Origin: Epiperipatus broadwayi
Taxonomy: Eukaryota > Onychophora > Udeonychophora > Euonychophora > Peripatidae
Reading direction: 5' to 3'
DNA: 64,000 bases
Assembly (NCBI GenBank): GCA_028023455.1
Contig: JAQFVV010006293.1
Location: 3,543,844-3,607,843, forward strand
Positions 13,159 through 24,314 of this stretch are shown piece by piece. Numbering within the stretch: position 1 is the first letter of the stretch; the number at the start of each line of letters is the position of its first letter. The translations under genes were made by a program, and so were the position numbers. The notes under the pieces are model-generated. The model was not told the origin of the DNA. It worked only from the letters and a program-made list of their open reading frames with translations, and ran no database searches.

Positions 13159-14450
13159 GAGGTTAAGTAGATATAGTGTCTTACATCTTTTCTTACTCAA
13201 AATTATGAAAATTTGAGATCTCCCAAAGACAGAACATGAGGCAATGGAGTTCTTCCAAAGTAAAAATGTTCTGCCCTCTTAAATTGCATTGGGATGTTAT
13301 ATTTTGTGGAACTAACTTCTTAAAATAATTGTTTGCTAAAGCCTGCTGTTAATTTCTGCCATCTTGTATTTTTTAAACCACCAAATAACCACTGTCGAAC
13401 TACCTTCCTTAATCTGTTGTTATTAGTTAAGTGTGTTGCAATCTGTTCTTTAAATAATTGCGCTCTAATACGCCTCAAAATAATGTTCTTTTTCATGGAT
13501 TTTTTTTTGCTGCAAACATCAAGTGCCTACTACAAATGCTGGACAACTCAGCCTGGAAGAAAATTGGTAATATCTTTTTATTGCAGATCTCTATAAATCT
13601 ATTTTAAAAACTAATAATATTTAAATGATATCCCATAATTTCAAAGCAGAGAATAATTAATTTGATAAATTTATGAAAAAGACAATTACAAGCTCTCCGG
13701 TGTAATGTTCTTATTGTTTTTTAGTTATATACATCGCTGCTTTGAAATCTGATTGCACAGGCATATTTGCAAATGTTGAAAGTCTTTTATTGTTTAAATA
13801 TTGATGAAATTTAGTATATTTTTGAAAAATAATTATTTTTGATCATGCAGGAGGGGGGTGTTTTCTGTATTAGACCAATTTGTATTTTATAGCTATTTTT
13901 ATTTTTTAAATAGCTATGAGTTCGTTGTTATCTATATTTAATTACTTAATAAGTATTAATCTGTTATTAAGGTTTGTATACTCCATATAATAGTGTTCAA
14001 AGTCAGAGGCATCCACTATTAATGAAGCTTAATGATTTTTTTGTTTTTTGTAATTTGCATTTTACTTATTTTTGATCGAATTGTTCTTGCAGGACCGGAT
14101 GGTGTGTGTGGGGGTCATGTTTGATGTATTTTCATTGATATCTGTTATTTTAATTTTATAGCATTTTCTTCGATTTCTTTTTGATTTATATTTTAGAAGG
14201 ACTTATTCGATTACCTTTGTCTTAGGCATTTTAATTTGTCGATTTCAGCGACTTTTGGATAGAAATTTATCACTTGCAGGCTTCTTGGGGGTTCTTGATG
14301 GTACTGCAGTGTCACCTAGTAGTCACAAAACACCTAACCCTCATTTGTTAGTGTTATAAAGTGTTTGCTTCCTAAATACATGCTTTCTTATTTTATTTAA
14401 ATGCACCTAATCTCTCCTTTATTTATCTAGTTTTTCTTTGAAGAATGAAT

Positions 14451-15282
14451 GCTTTATGCCAGTGCTTCTTAAACTTTTTCATTCATGACCCCTTTTTAAT
14501 CATTAAGATTTTTTCACGAACCCAGATATTAAATATAAAATAGATATAGAAATAAATATTTCTGTAAATAATTTATTTCTTTGGTAAACAATATACATAT
14601 GAAAATAAGTAGTTTTAGAATTTGTGTTAAGTATACAAAAATTAATGAAAGAAAATCACGTTTTAATGAGACGGATGTGTTTGTTTTTTGCTGCATAACA
14701 AATTAAATCTTGGTGAAATATTTGATACTGCTGGACGTAAAGCACCTTCAATGTTTTTCAGCATTGAATGATATTTGGATTTAATATACATTAAAACTGA
14801 AAAAGTCAGTTCACTTATGTATGTGGTGCTGAATGGCAGAAGAACATTTAATGTCATTTCAGAAATGCTTTATGCCAGTGCTTCTTAAACTTTTTCATTC
14901 ATGACCCCTTTTTAATCATTAAGATTTTTTCACGAACCCAGATATTAAATATAAAATAGATATAGAAATAAATATTTCTGTAAATAATTTATTTCTTTGG
15001 TAAACAATATACATATGAAAATAAGTAGTTTTAGAATTTGTGTTAAGTATACAAAAATTAATGAAAGAAAATCACGTTTTAATGACACGGATGTGTTTGT
15101 TTTTTGCTGCATAACAAATTAAATCTTGGTGAAATATTTGATACTGCTGGACGTAAAGCATCTTCAATGTTTTTCAGCATTGAATGATATTTGGATTTAA
15201 TATACATTAAAACTGAAAAAGTCAGTTCACTTATGTATGTGGTGCTGAATGGCAGAAGAACATTTAATGCCATTTCAGAAAT
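14451..15282. repeat. 416-bp tandem duplication of the hAT left end
   Basis: 14451-14866 and 14867-15282 are near-identical with a period of 416 bp. The unit starts inside the target-site duplication (CTTTATGC), includes the terminal inverted repeat CAGTGCTTCTTAAAC, and extends through the 3' coding end of the transposase. The element therefore has two tandem left ends, each preceded by CTTTATGC. Confidence 0.9.
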
Positions 15283-17721
15283 TGTGGGAAATTCAGTCCT
15301 ACCTCCGTTCCAGAATTCAGTCAAGGATTTTTGTGGAAAGTTAAGTTTTAAGTTTGATTCTCTCGATAGCTCAGAAAATTCCTCTCAGGCTTTGTATGGC
15401 AGATAATTAATCTCACTAATGTCAATCAAAAATGGTCTTTAAATCCAAGATAACTTTTTGAAATCTAAATTCGATATAAAGTATTTGCAAAACTGTGTTT
15501 CTAGGGTTTTTAAGTGATCTATAATAATTTTTGCAATTAAAGTTTTCCAATTATTTTTTTCAATTATAAAAATTGTCGATAGTCAAAAACATTTCCAATG
15601 AATCATTTGCCATCCTATTCTTCCAAATGTTGATTTTTTAAATAAAACCTTCAATTTTATCATTCAAAGTAAAAATATTATTTTTTCCTTGAAGAGATAA
15701 GTTAAGATCATTTAGCTTCTCAAAAATATCTGACAAATAGTACAGCTTTGATAGCCATAAGTCATTTTGAAAAAGAGCAGCAAGATCAGATTTTTGTTCA
15801 GTTAAAAATACAATAATTTCTTATTTTAATAACAATAATCTTCTTAAACTTCACCCTCTTGACATCCATCTTACTTTGCATGTCATAATAAATTTTTGTA
15901 TTCAGAGTCCATGTCTGTTAAGGCACGGCTTTTAATAAAGTTTATAATTTTAATAGTATCCTGAAGCACATCGTTCACTTCCATTGCTAATTTTTTTGCT
16001 GTAAGGGCCTCTCGATGGATCAGGCAGTGTGTAAAAGTTACATGATTATTACCAGAAGCTTTAACAAATGATGTAAAAACAATATTTTCACTAGTCATTG
16101 CTTTTGCACCATCTGTGCATACTACAAAGCAATGTTTTCATTCTAAACCTTCAGTTTTAAAAAAATTGTCTATGTCTTCCCCTCTTGTATGTTCTTTCAA
16201 AGAATGACAAAATAACAATTCATCCTCAGTGTTTTCTTTATAAATGTATCTGTTCTAATAATTGAGCTATTTTTGAAATATCCGTTGTTTCGTCCAACTG
16301 AGTAAATATTGGGTTTTCTTTAAGTCTAGTAATAAGTTGCTTAAAAGTGGCCATTGCTAATTTCAGAAATTCTATTAGTGACAATGTCATTTGACAAAGG
16401 AATTTCCGAATTTCATCACATGTACTTCAGTGAAGTATTTCTACCATTTTAATAGCAACAAGTAATATAAGATTTTCTCTAATGGTGTATGACTTTTTAT
16501 TTTTAGCAATCAGATATGAAACTTCATATGATGCGAGTAAATATTTTTCATTAACAGTTATAAATTTCTCAAAATATTGTTTTTCTTTTTATATGAAGTT
16601 TTTAATAGTCATTCGTAATATTCTTTTGGTTTATTGACATATGAAGGATGCTTGGATTCAAAATGCCTTATTAATTTTGATGGTTTCATACTCTCCATAG
16701 ACAAAACACTATTGCAAATTAAACAAAGAGGTTGTTCATTACCATCACAGTTGTTAAAAGTAAAGTAAATTAGAGAAATGTCTCATCATATTTCCTTTTT
16801 CGCATTTTATATGCCTCTTTCCGATTACGAGATTCTGCTTGAAGAGACTATGTAGCATTGCCATCTTCATCATTACCTTTGGTACTCAAGTTCAACTACT
16901 TATCCATGGGTAAAAGGTATTTTTATCTTGAAGTATAAATAAAATAACAGTACTTATTAGTTAGCAGAGACACCAAGTGGCAGCTGTGTTTTTTGTTTAA
17001 TTATATGAAGCATATTTACTCCCGTATGTTCTATTTTTTAATATCCTCGTATGTTTTATTTTTTACTATTTAAAAAATATCAATAAATCAATTATAAATT
17101 ACCTGTTAAGTTTAATTAAGTTTAAAAAATAGGAATATGTTTTTACTTGTTAATAAATAAATGACAATAAGTTTCAAATAAAAAAATACATTTTTATAAT
17201 AACTAATAGGAAGATAAACTTTGAATAAAAAAGTGAGAAAAAAAAGTATACAAGCATTTTTATATATAAAAAATAACATCTTTCATAATATTTATTGAAA
17301 TAAATACTAATCTTAGTCGAGTAAAATAGTAAAATACAATGTTGTATTGTTCTTGCGATGTGGACACTTGTTGAAATGAAACCGAAACAAATAATTTGAC
17401 CGGAAATGCATTATATAATCACAGTGGCACCAACCTTATTCTCGCCACTGTAGCATATATTTCGATTCTGAAGTAACTTATATGCTGAAATTACAATGTG
17501 ACACCATTAGCATGATGCATTTAGTGTTATTTTTCCATATGTATAATTTACAGCTCAACTTGGCCATCATTACGATTTTATAATTGCGCTGTACAGAAAA
17601 CGTAATATATTAAATTAAAGATAATGAAGGGATTGCGACTAATATTTCTTTAAATTCATGTATCTGAATTAAATTTTCACGACCCCATTTGGAGCTGCAA
17701 CCCACAGTTTAAGAAATGCTA
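14460..17721 (-). mobile_element. hAT DNA transposon (ZBED5/SCAND3-like group), defective
   Basis: The left end CAGTGCTTCTTAAAC and the right end GTTTAAGAAATGCTA form imperfect terminal inverted repeats of the hAT kind. Just inside them are the GACCCC-type sub-terminal words familiar from this group. The flanks carry an 8-bp target duplication, CTTTATGC at 14452-14459 and CTCTATGC at 17722-17729 (one mismatch), as expected for hAT. The interior encodes a broken transposase on the minus strand. The left end is duplicated in tandem. Confidence 0.85.
15079..16830 (-). pseudogene. hAT transposase with BED zinc finger, broken
   Basis: Read on the minus strand from about 16830, fragments appear in the order expected for ZBED5/FAM200-type hAT transposases. 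First is a BED zinc finger at about 16640-16770 (CLICNSVLSMESMKPSKL, then RHFESKHPSY, giving C-x2-C and H-x4-H). Next is the central block at 15883-16098 with HCLIHREALTAKK and FIKSRAL. Last is the C-terminal dimerisation region at 15079-15324 with LNVLLPFSTTYISE and NLLCSKKQTHP. In the family this enzyme cuts and pastes the element, with the C-terminal block mediating dimerisation. Stops and frame changes separate the pieces, so it is not functional. A second copy of the C-terminal part lies at 14663-14857 because of the 416-bp duplication. Confidence 0.85.
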
Positions 17722-17849
17722 CTCTATGCTGTAATAAATTCTCTTTTCTTTAATTTTTATAAAATGATTAATGAATATAATTATTCCAAAATGACTTATA
17801 ATCATCATTAGAGCTTTTATTTGTACAAAAAGGAACATATAATATATAA

Positions 17850-18040
17850 TTATCATTTAGATCATATGTAATCTGGAGATATACAAGATAGACTCCTGTT
17901 CATTAGGAATATATAAATTGTTAGAATTTTTTTTGTCTAATGAATAAGAAATCCAGTTCCTTTGGATGATAAAATTCATGAGAGCAATGTTTCACAAATT
18001 TAAGCTGAGAAAAGAAACTTAGCCATTTGAAAGATTATAG
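17850..18040. repeat. Downstream copy of the 5.85-6.03 kb repeat
   Basis: This segment matches 5850-6030 in the same orientation (GGAGATATACAAG, AGGAATATATAAATTGTT, GAGCAATGTTTC, AAGAAACTTA). It probably continues the locus interrupted at about 6195. Confidence 0.75.
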
Positions 18041-19850
18041 TAATTAAAAATACTACACATAGGCCACTAGTGAAAAATTTTTTTTAATAGAAATAAACTT
18101 TAACAATAGTAGCAAACTCCATGTAGTAATGCCATCACATTATGGTGATAGAAATAAACTTAATTTGATTTTATTAAATAAAATATAGATGATAATTCAA
18201 AGTTTCAGCATACTGAATATTAGTAAATTATAATGCTAAGGTTTTTCTTCACATGCATTTAAATTAGCAAATATTGTTATTATATTTAGAAGAAATTTTT
18301 CTGTGCAGATACAAATACATTTGGATAGAATGATTATATCAGTTATTAAATAAAAATAAGTGTTTATTATGAGATTGAATGAAAAATATATTTATTAATA
18401 GTGTTTTAAATGTAGTAAAATGGATTAACCTAGTTTGGTATCTGGCAAGAGTTTATTTGAAAATTTTTTGATAACAAATACATTAAAATAATAAGCTTAT
18501 ATTTATTCAAATTATACATGATGTAATGGTTTCTTCAGTCAATGTAAGTTAAATATTTAATTTTTAATTTACACAAATTTGTTAGTAGTTAACAAATTAA
18601 ATATGTTTAGTTGTTATAAAATATATGTATTGCTTATAATAAAATCTTATTTGTTTTATTTTATTTAAAATTGCATTTCATGAAGTTTCTCATTTTAAAC
18701 AAATTGATTAAGAAACATAAGCACTGATTTTTTTTTTTTTTTTAATCTTGTGTGTTTTTAAGATATACTACTATAATATGCTAATTCTTATGTTGTATAT
18801 ATTAACTGTATATTATACTATCTTTTTTTATGATTAGTTACTTGTATCTCATGATTATTATATTATGAAAGTTTACTAATAGATCTTTTTCATATGTCTT
18901 TGGTCATATGTTTATGATTACATCCCTCCACAAGGTGTTAAAAGCAGATAGAAACCAGTCTCTACTTTGCTTAAGAGTGGGGTAATGAAAATTACACTAA
19001 AGAAATATTAATCATCTGAAATCCGGGCACGGCCACCTGATGGCCGGATTTCAGATGATTACCAAGTCTTTTTTATAAACATAAAAATAAATTTGTAATA
19101 TAGTACACAGAATACATGTTTTACATTTATTAAAAGTAATAATTATTATTCATATCTTTATTTACTATATTTTTATGGACAAATTAAATCTGAATGCAAA
19201 ATCTATTTAGCCTGTAATTATGTAATTCACTAATAAAATTTCTGTTATTCATTTAACTGAATTTTTATTTTTTTAAAAAAATATGTCTGAAATTATGTCT
19301 ATTCTAGTTTTATAATTATTTGATAGTAATTATAATGATGCTTTCATCATTTATCACTATTTTCATATTATCCAATGTAATATACCATTTATATTAGACA
19401 ATAATACTACAATTTAGATTTAGTGTTTAAAATTTTTGACTGATGTGGAAGATATAATTACTGAGTTAAAGATAAAAAATTATTATATAACTTTTGATGT
19501 CTTACTAAACAGTTAATTTTGTAGAATGTGGAACTGATGCTGCTGAAAATTTGATCAATTTAATTGTTGGTATACTTTTATACATTTGTAATTGACTTTA
19601 GTATTATATGTTAATTATTTTATGAATTTTTGAAGCTTGTGATTTGAAAGAAGAAAAGGAGATTGGCTGATAAGTTATTAGTCAAACAAAATTCTATTTC
19701 AGCTGACCTTCAAACCTATTCAAAAACCTTCTCACTTTATTAACTAGAAAATCATCTAATTGCCTTTACATTCAAAAGAATCATATCTAGTTATATAGAA
19801 TTTCTTGAGTGAAATTTTTTATTTATTTAATCAATGAATAATAATTTGAA
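18041..19850. other. AT-rich stretch without a gene
   Basis: I see no exon or known protein. The only notable structure is the GC-rich hairpin at 19007-19063, listed separately. Confidence 0.5.
19007..19063. repeat. Short GC-rich perfect hairpin, possible micro-MITE
   Basis: The arms TAATCATCTGAAATCCGG (19009-19026) and CCGGATTTCAGATGATTA (19044-19061) are perfectly complementary, with a 17-nt loop that includes CACCTGATGG. Read inward from the right, the end is GGTAATCATCTG, close to the right end of the Merlin element at 22980-24148 (GGTAATATATCATCTG). The element class is an inference; the hairpin is certain. Confidence 0.8.
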
Positions 19851-19864
19851 AAAAGAAAGAAGAT

Positions 19865-20228
19865 AAGACATTGTTAAAACAAGCAAAACTCTCCATACAG
19901 TAGTGCCATTCAGTGCAAGCCAGAGTAATCAATAGATGCCAGAAGGCTTGTATATAAAATTCCTACCTAGTGCCTACTCATCCAATATCCCCAGACTAGT
20001 TTCTAGCTTTCATCATTGAGGAGCTTTGGGTCTGAGAGCACTGTACCTAGATCTTAGGAATCTAATGCAACCCTCCAGCAGCCACCTTATCTATACTAAC
20101 TACAAAACTGGCTTGCACTGAGTGGCACTACTGTACAGAGAGTTTTGCCTGTTTTAACAGCTTGAGCAAGCATAAGAAATGATGATCATGTGATGTTTAA
20201 TGGTTTAATAAGACATTGTAAAAAAAAA
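19865..20228 (+). mobile_element. SINE-like insertion with poly-A tail and inner inverted ends
   Basis: A 14-bp direct repeat (AAAAGAAAGAAGAT, 19851-19864 and 20229-20242) brackets an insert that ends in a run of A, the signature of LINE-assisted retroposition. The core is diverged from the 450-bp units at 10.6-13.2 kb (AGCAAAACTCTCCATACAG, ATGCCAGAAGGCTTGT). Inside, about 45-bp inverted repeats face each other (TGTTAAAACAAGCAAAACTC at the left, its mirror ending near 20157). The word AAGACATTGT also occurs at both ends, so an alternative, shorter target duplication is possible. Confidence 0.65.
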
Positions 20229-20242
20229 AAAAGAAAGAAGAT

Positions 20243-22475
20243 ATTTTCACTTTTAATCCTAAGTCTAACTAACATTAACAAAATTAAAATTAATAAAATT
20301 GAATAACTTTCTCTATGTTGTGATTTATAAATTGTTAAGATTTAATAGAAACCACTACAATTTTGAGTTTTCAATGTTTTTATTTTTATTGTTTTTTCCC
20401 CAATCATTCTACTCGCTAACAGTTCTTTTCAGAGCATAATTTTATTTATGTGTGTTTTTTTTTTTTTTAAAAAAATTGCATTCCTTTTTTTTTTTTTTTT
20501 TGAATGTTACATAATATGAATATTTTCCTCTGATAAATTTGTTAATTGCCATATGATACCTCAGTCTTCATTATAATGCTTCATTTAAATTAATCATTAA
20601 TATTTTGGGCATAAACTTGATAATAAATAAGTGTAAGTTTTTTTAATGTAATATCTTTTGTTTTCTATTATTCCATCACATAATCATAGAACTAAATAAG
20701 TTGCTACTAATATAACATCTATATTCATTGGTTGATTAATGTTTTACTACTAGTATGGAACTTCGATTTTGACCATATGATTATTTATTGTTCTTATTAA
20801 CAAAATTTGATTTCATTAATTGAATAATCATATCTAGATTTGAATTGTGTAATGATGTAATTGGGCCTCCTAACAAAATGCAGTTTTTTTTTAACATTGT
20901 AATTTTAAAATTAACTATATCTTTTCTGATTTAATTTAATTTTTTTGATTTTAAAAGATGTTTATTATTGGATTAACAAATATTATCATTATAAAGTTAT
21001 TTTATAGTGGCTTGTTTTTTATAGGCATGACATTTTATAGACAGACATATATATTTTTTAAAAAATGGTCTTTTATTTTATTTTAATGTCATGATAATAG
21101 GCAATAATTGAAAATATTAAACTACTAAGAAAAGTTATAATTTCCAAAAAAAAAAAAAGATGAGATTGTTTAAGGAAAAAGAAAGAAAAAATTTCTTTGA
21201 TATATTTTATTATTTGATCCTTAATCTTGATTAAATATGAAGCTACTCAACTGCTGAAGCAAGTTATTTATAGACATTTAATACATCTAGTGATATATTT
21301 AGAAAAAACATTATTTGTTTATCTAAAAAAATAATTAGATGTGTGAGATGGTATAGCATATAAAAATTCACTGTATAAACAGATAATAAAAGCTATGTTT
21401 TTATGTATTATATGTGCTCATGTATATTTTTATGTACATATTATTAAAATCAGTCAACACTTAGACAATCCCAATATCAATAATAACAATATTAAGACAC
21501 CATTCAAATATAATAAATGAATAATTATTCCATTCTTCTTGTGTAAAATAAAATCTCTATTCTTTCATTTACATCATTCCAATAAATCACTATCTGCATG
21601 CATTCATTTAAGTTTCTGATGTAAGAATCCATGCCATCCAATTGACTTCATGTATTGTTAAATGTATAAAAATTAATCATTGATTGGTAAACTTACTATG
21701 TATACATTGATTTATGTGATGAATAGGAAAATGTATTAGAATTAATGATTGGGTTGTAAAGTTACTATGCATATATTGATTTGTTGATATACAATTTAAT
21801 ATAATAGAATTATTGATTGTGTGTTATGCATAATTAATAAAAATTACATTTTATTCAATTAAATATTATTGAAATTTTTGTTTGATTGTATTGGGAAGTA
21901 ATGATTTTTTTAAAGTGCATGTAGAATTTTTACAATCATTTTTGGATTTTTTTTCCAATTCAAAGTATGTTTCAAAAATCTAATTGTTTATCCCAGGACT
22001 ATTATTTTCTACTATTTATTTATGCTATACTTCTAATTTTGTAATCATAATCTTTTACATTTTTGAACTCTTTTTTCATATTGAATACATATTAATACAT
22101 GATTTTTTAAAAGGACATAAAATATAAACATACATTTTATTTTATCTGATATCAGTCTCGAGTTATGGAAGAGGTTCATAAAAAAAAATTTAGAAGTCTT
22201 CAATAATCGAAAAGCTACTTGAGTTTACAAAATTTTTCCTTAGTGTTGATCTTTATTCATAACCATTGGTTTTTAAAAATTTATATTGGAAATAAAAGAT
22301 ACTTACATAGACCCATATGCTAAAAGAACAATATATAAATTGTATATATTTTTTTGTTTAACAAATTATATAAATTTTGTAAATCATTATGTCTGAGTTT
22401 TATTCTCATCTTATTTTAAATTTATATATATTTAAGATTATTTAGTAATATAGCTACAATGAGATCTTATTATAG
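20243..22475. other. AT-rich DNA upstream of the first visible exon, probably intron
   Basis: No coding segment was recognised. Around 21655-21790 a segment of about 80 bp with GATTG...TACTATG...ATTGATTT is present twice with drift. The stretch ends at the 3' splice site of the exon at 22476. Confidence 0.45.
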
Positions 22476-22595
22476 GTAAAGAAATCAGAAATTACTACAG
22501 TTGAAGATCAACCGCTGTTGTCACGATTATCATCTTTAAAACTCTTCAAACCATTTACTTCAACATTTTCAACAACTACTACTGTTGAAAGTTTG
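22476..22595 (+). CDS. Internal exon 1 of a Ser/Thr-rich protein gene
   Basis: This is a 120-bp open segment between an acceptor (TTATTATAG) and a donor (GTGAGT), phase 0 on both sides, 40 codons. The in-frame triplet just upstream is TAG, so the frame can only be entered by splicing here. The translation opens VKKSEITTVEDQPLL, has a central SRLSSLKLFKPF, and ends TTTTVESL. It is low-complexity, rich in Ser and Thr, with no globular domain visible. The S/T-rich end followed by T-V-E-x-L is shared with the next two exons (STTVQEL and SSTIQPL), and all are symmetrical phase-0 cassettes, so each could be skipped or included without frame change. I do not recognise the protein. The weak polypyrimidine tract is the main doubt. 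Confidence 0.65.
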
Positions 22596-22979
22596 GTGAG
22601 TCTAATGGTGGAATCAGTTACTCCTCACCAATTTTATTGATTTTGTTTCTTTATTGTTTTGTCTAATAAAGCATCTAATGGCTTTTAATTGACTAATACT
22701 TTTTTTTTGGTGAGAATTTTAATATGATAAAAATATTTGCAATATAATGGCAATTTTTAACATATCACTTAGTGCTAAATGGTGAAATTTTTGTTTAATT
22801 TAAAATTATTTTGATTTAATTTTCATATTAAAAGAAACTATTCATGAAGTTGATTTATAATTTTTATTACTGAAAATTATTTTTTTAAAAATAATTTTCT
22901 TTTTTGAAAAAATATTACTAATCAAAGTTAACTGCGTTTTTAAAAAAAAGTTATTCACTAACTCAGTTGAAATTTTTCA

Positions 22980-24148
22980 GGTAATACATCGTCTAATCAT
23001 CCACACCGCCCGATGGCGCTGTTGCTAGTGAAAAACAAATAGATATAACGTTACCGGGCTGTTTTTATTTTGTTGATTTATGTTTTTAATTTTTGGATGT
23101 GTTTGATTTTTTTTTTTGTTTTACGTATATTTTTTAAAAATAAATAATTTGTTTTTTTTTTTTTTTTTGGCTCTTTAAAACATTCTGTCTTTTTTTTTAA
23201 AACAAACATTTCTTTTTTCCGGTCTTTTTTTTTTTAAAGAAAGTTTTTTTTTCAGTATTTTTTCTTGTTTTTGAAGAAACTTTTTTTTTTTTTTGTCATT
23301 TACTGTGTTTTTATTCATAAACAGATACATAGAAATTGCTTTTTTATTTTTAAACAAGGCTTTCTTGACAGAGCTCTCGTCATAGACACATTTCCAACTC
23401 AGCTCCAATACGCTTCACTGTAAATTCATTCCGGTTCCAATAATAAATATTCGGCAGCCCTCAAACCACATTCCATGACCGAATGGAATACCTTCGGCGA
23501 CATTGATGCGATTGACATTCCATTTCAGATGCTTGACAATGCTTTAATTTCATTAAACCACCACAAAGACAGTTTTTCTGGGTGGGTAAAATATTTTTTT
23601 TTGGTTGAAGGAAGGCCACTGCATCTGCTTCTGTAGCAGGTAAATCTAAAAACTTCAACACCGAATGGTTGTCTGCCATTTAATTGTTTTGATCTCGAAA
23701 AAGTATCGGAAAGGGTGCGACTTGATCATGAACTTTGCCGAATCGTGATTTACACTCTTCATTTAGTGAATTGTGACCCCTGAGAACGAAAGTAGGGGTG
23801 TTTGAGAATTCGTTACAATTTTTACTAACTCACATAAATTACAATACATTTAACCAAAAAAAAAAAATCCATTCTAATATACTTTTCGTCATTACAACTA
23901 CAGAAACCTTCATATCATATACTGTACAATAGTCGAGAGTAATTTCTATAGAGAGTGTTGCAACTCGTCGCTAATAATGTTCACATGCTAGCGATGTTGG
24001 GTGAAGGGTGCACTTCAATAACATCTTAGTGTTTGAACAGTTTACAGGCCATAAGATCTATGAACGGCCTTGTAAACAGCATATTTCTGTGCTTTATGCA
24101 TAGAAACAGCGTCATCGAGCGGTGTGGATGAACAGATGATATATTACC
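22980..24148 (-). mobile_element. Merlin DNA transposon, defective, inside an intron
   Basis: Terminal inverted repeats of about 50 bp run from GGTAATACATCGTCT at 22980 to AGATGATATATTACC at 24148. The inner words ATCCACACCG and GATG(G/A)CGCTGTT are shared by both ends. An 8-bp target duplication, ATTTTTCA, precedes 22980 and follows 24148. The 8-bp duplication together with an ISXO2-like zinc-ribbon frame on the minus strand places it in the Merlin superfamily. The interior is poly-T/A-rich and otherwise decayed. It lies within the intron between the exons at 22476 and 24219, ending about 70 bp before the second. Confidence 0.8.
23461..23679 (-). pseudogene. Merlin / ISXO2-like transposase N-terminal fragment
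   Basis: This frame of 72 codons contains AVAFLQPKKNILP, then CLCGGLMKL, then CRRRYSIR. It matches the N-terminal layout of ISXO2-like (Merlin) transposases: a short helical FLQ segment, a zinc-ribbon-like C-x-CGG, and a second cysteine pair ending CR-x(2-3)-SIR. In the family this precedes the DDE catalytic domain, which is not visible here, so the copy cannot be active. It sits in the middle of a Merlin element whose ends and 8-bp target duplication are intact. Confidence 0.75.
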
Positions 24149-24218
24149 ATTTTTCAATTAATTTCTTTATATTATTATTTTTTTTTTTGCTTGACATATT
24201 ACATATTCATTATTACAG

Positions 24219-24314
24219 GAAGAGAAATCTCAAATTCCTAAATATGAACCTGAGGAATCATCTTTTCAGCCAAATATTCCACCATTTTCTAGATCCACTA
24301 CTGTCCAAGAACTG
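24219..24314 (+). CDS. Internal exon 2 of the Ser/Thr-rich protein gene
   Basis: A 96-bp segment (32 codons, phase 0-0) lies between the acceptor ATTATTACAG and the donor GTGAGTG. It translates as EEKSQIPKYEPEES, then SFQPNIPPFSRS, ending TTVQEL. Its first 17 nucleotides (GAAGAGAAATCTCAAAT) are nearly the same as those of exon 3 (GAAGAGCGATCTCTAAA), and the SRSTTVQEL end parallels SRSSTIQPL of exon 3. This supports exon duplication. The R-S-T-T word fits a basophilic kinase site, which is inference only. The exon is proline- and glutamate-rich, again without a globular fold. The function of the protein is unknown to me. Confidence 0.75.

Larger units (their letters stand above)
6285..14340. 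mobile_element. Giant foldback (inverted-repeat) element, split by later insertions
   Basis: The left arm runs from about 6285 to 8140. The right arm is 8470-8874, continued at 13163-14340, and is the reverse complement of the left arm. The centre (8140-8470) is itself made of smaller inverted and direct copies of one 150-bp segment. The two arm halves join perfectly once the DNA from 8875 to 13162 is removed: the right arm then reads through a TTAA exactly where the left arm has its own TTAA at about 7736. The left arm holds a tandem duplication (about 7150-7340 and 7390-7600) that the right arm lacks. Both outer ends translate to a short shared motif (GILDGTAASP on the minus strand on the left, GVLDGTAVSP on the plus strand on the right). 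This suggests the arms once carried part of a coding region, but I do not recognise the protein. Outer limits are approximate. Confidence 0.75.

Noticed and set aside
19500-19570. Possible exon after a TTTTGTAG acceptor
   Set aside because: Only a short in-frame piece before a weak GTATAC donor, and no similarity to the four supported exons.
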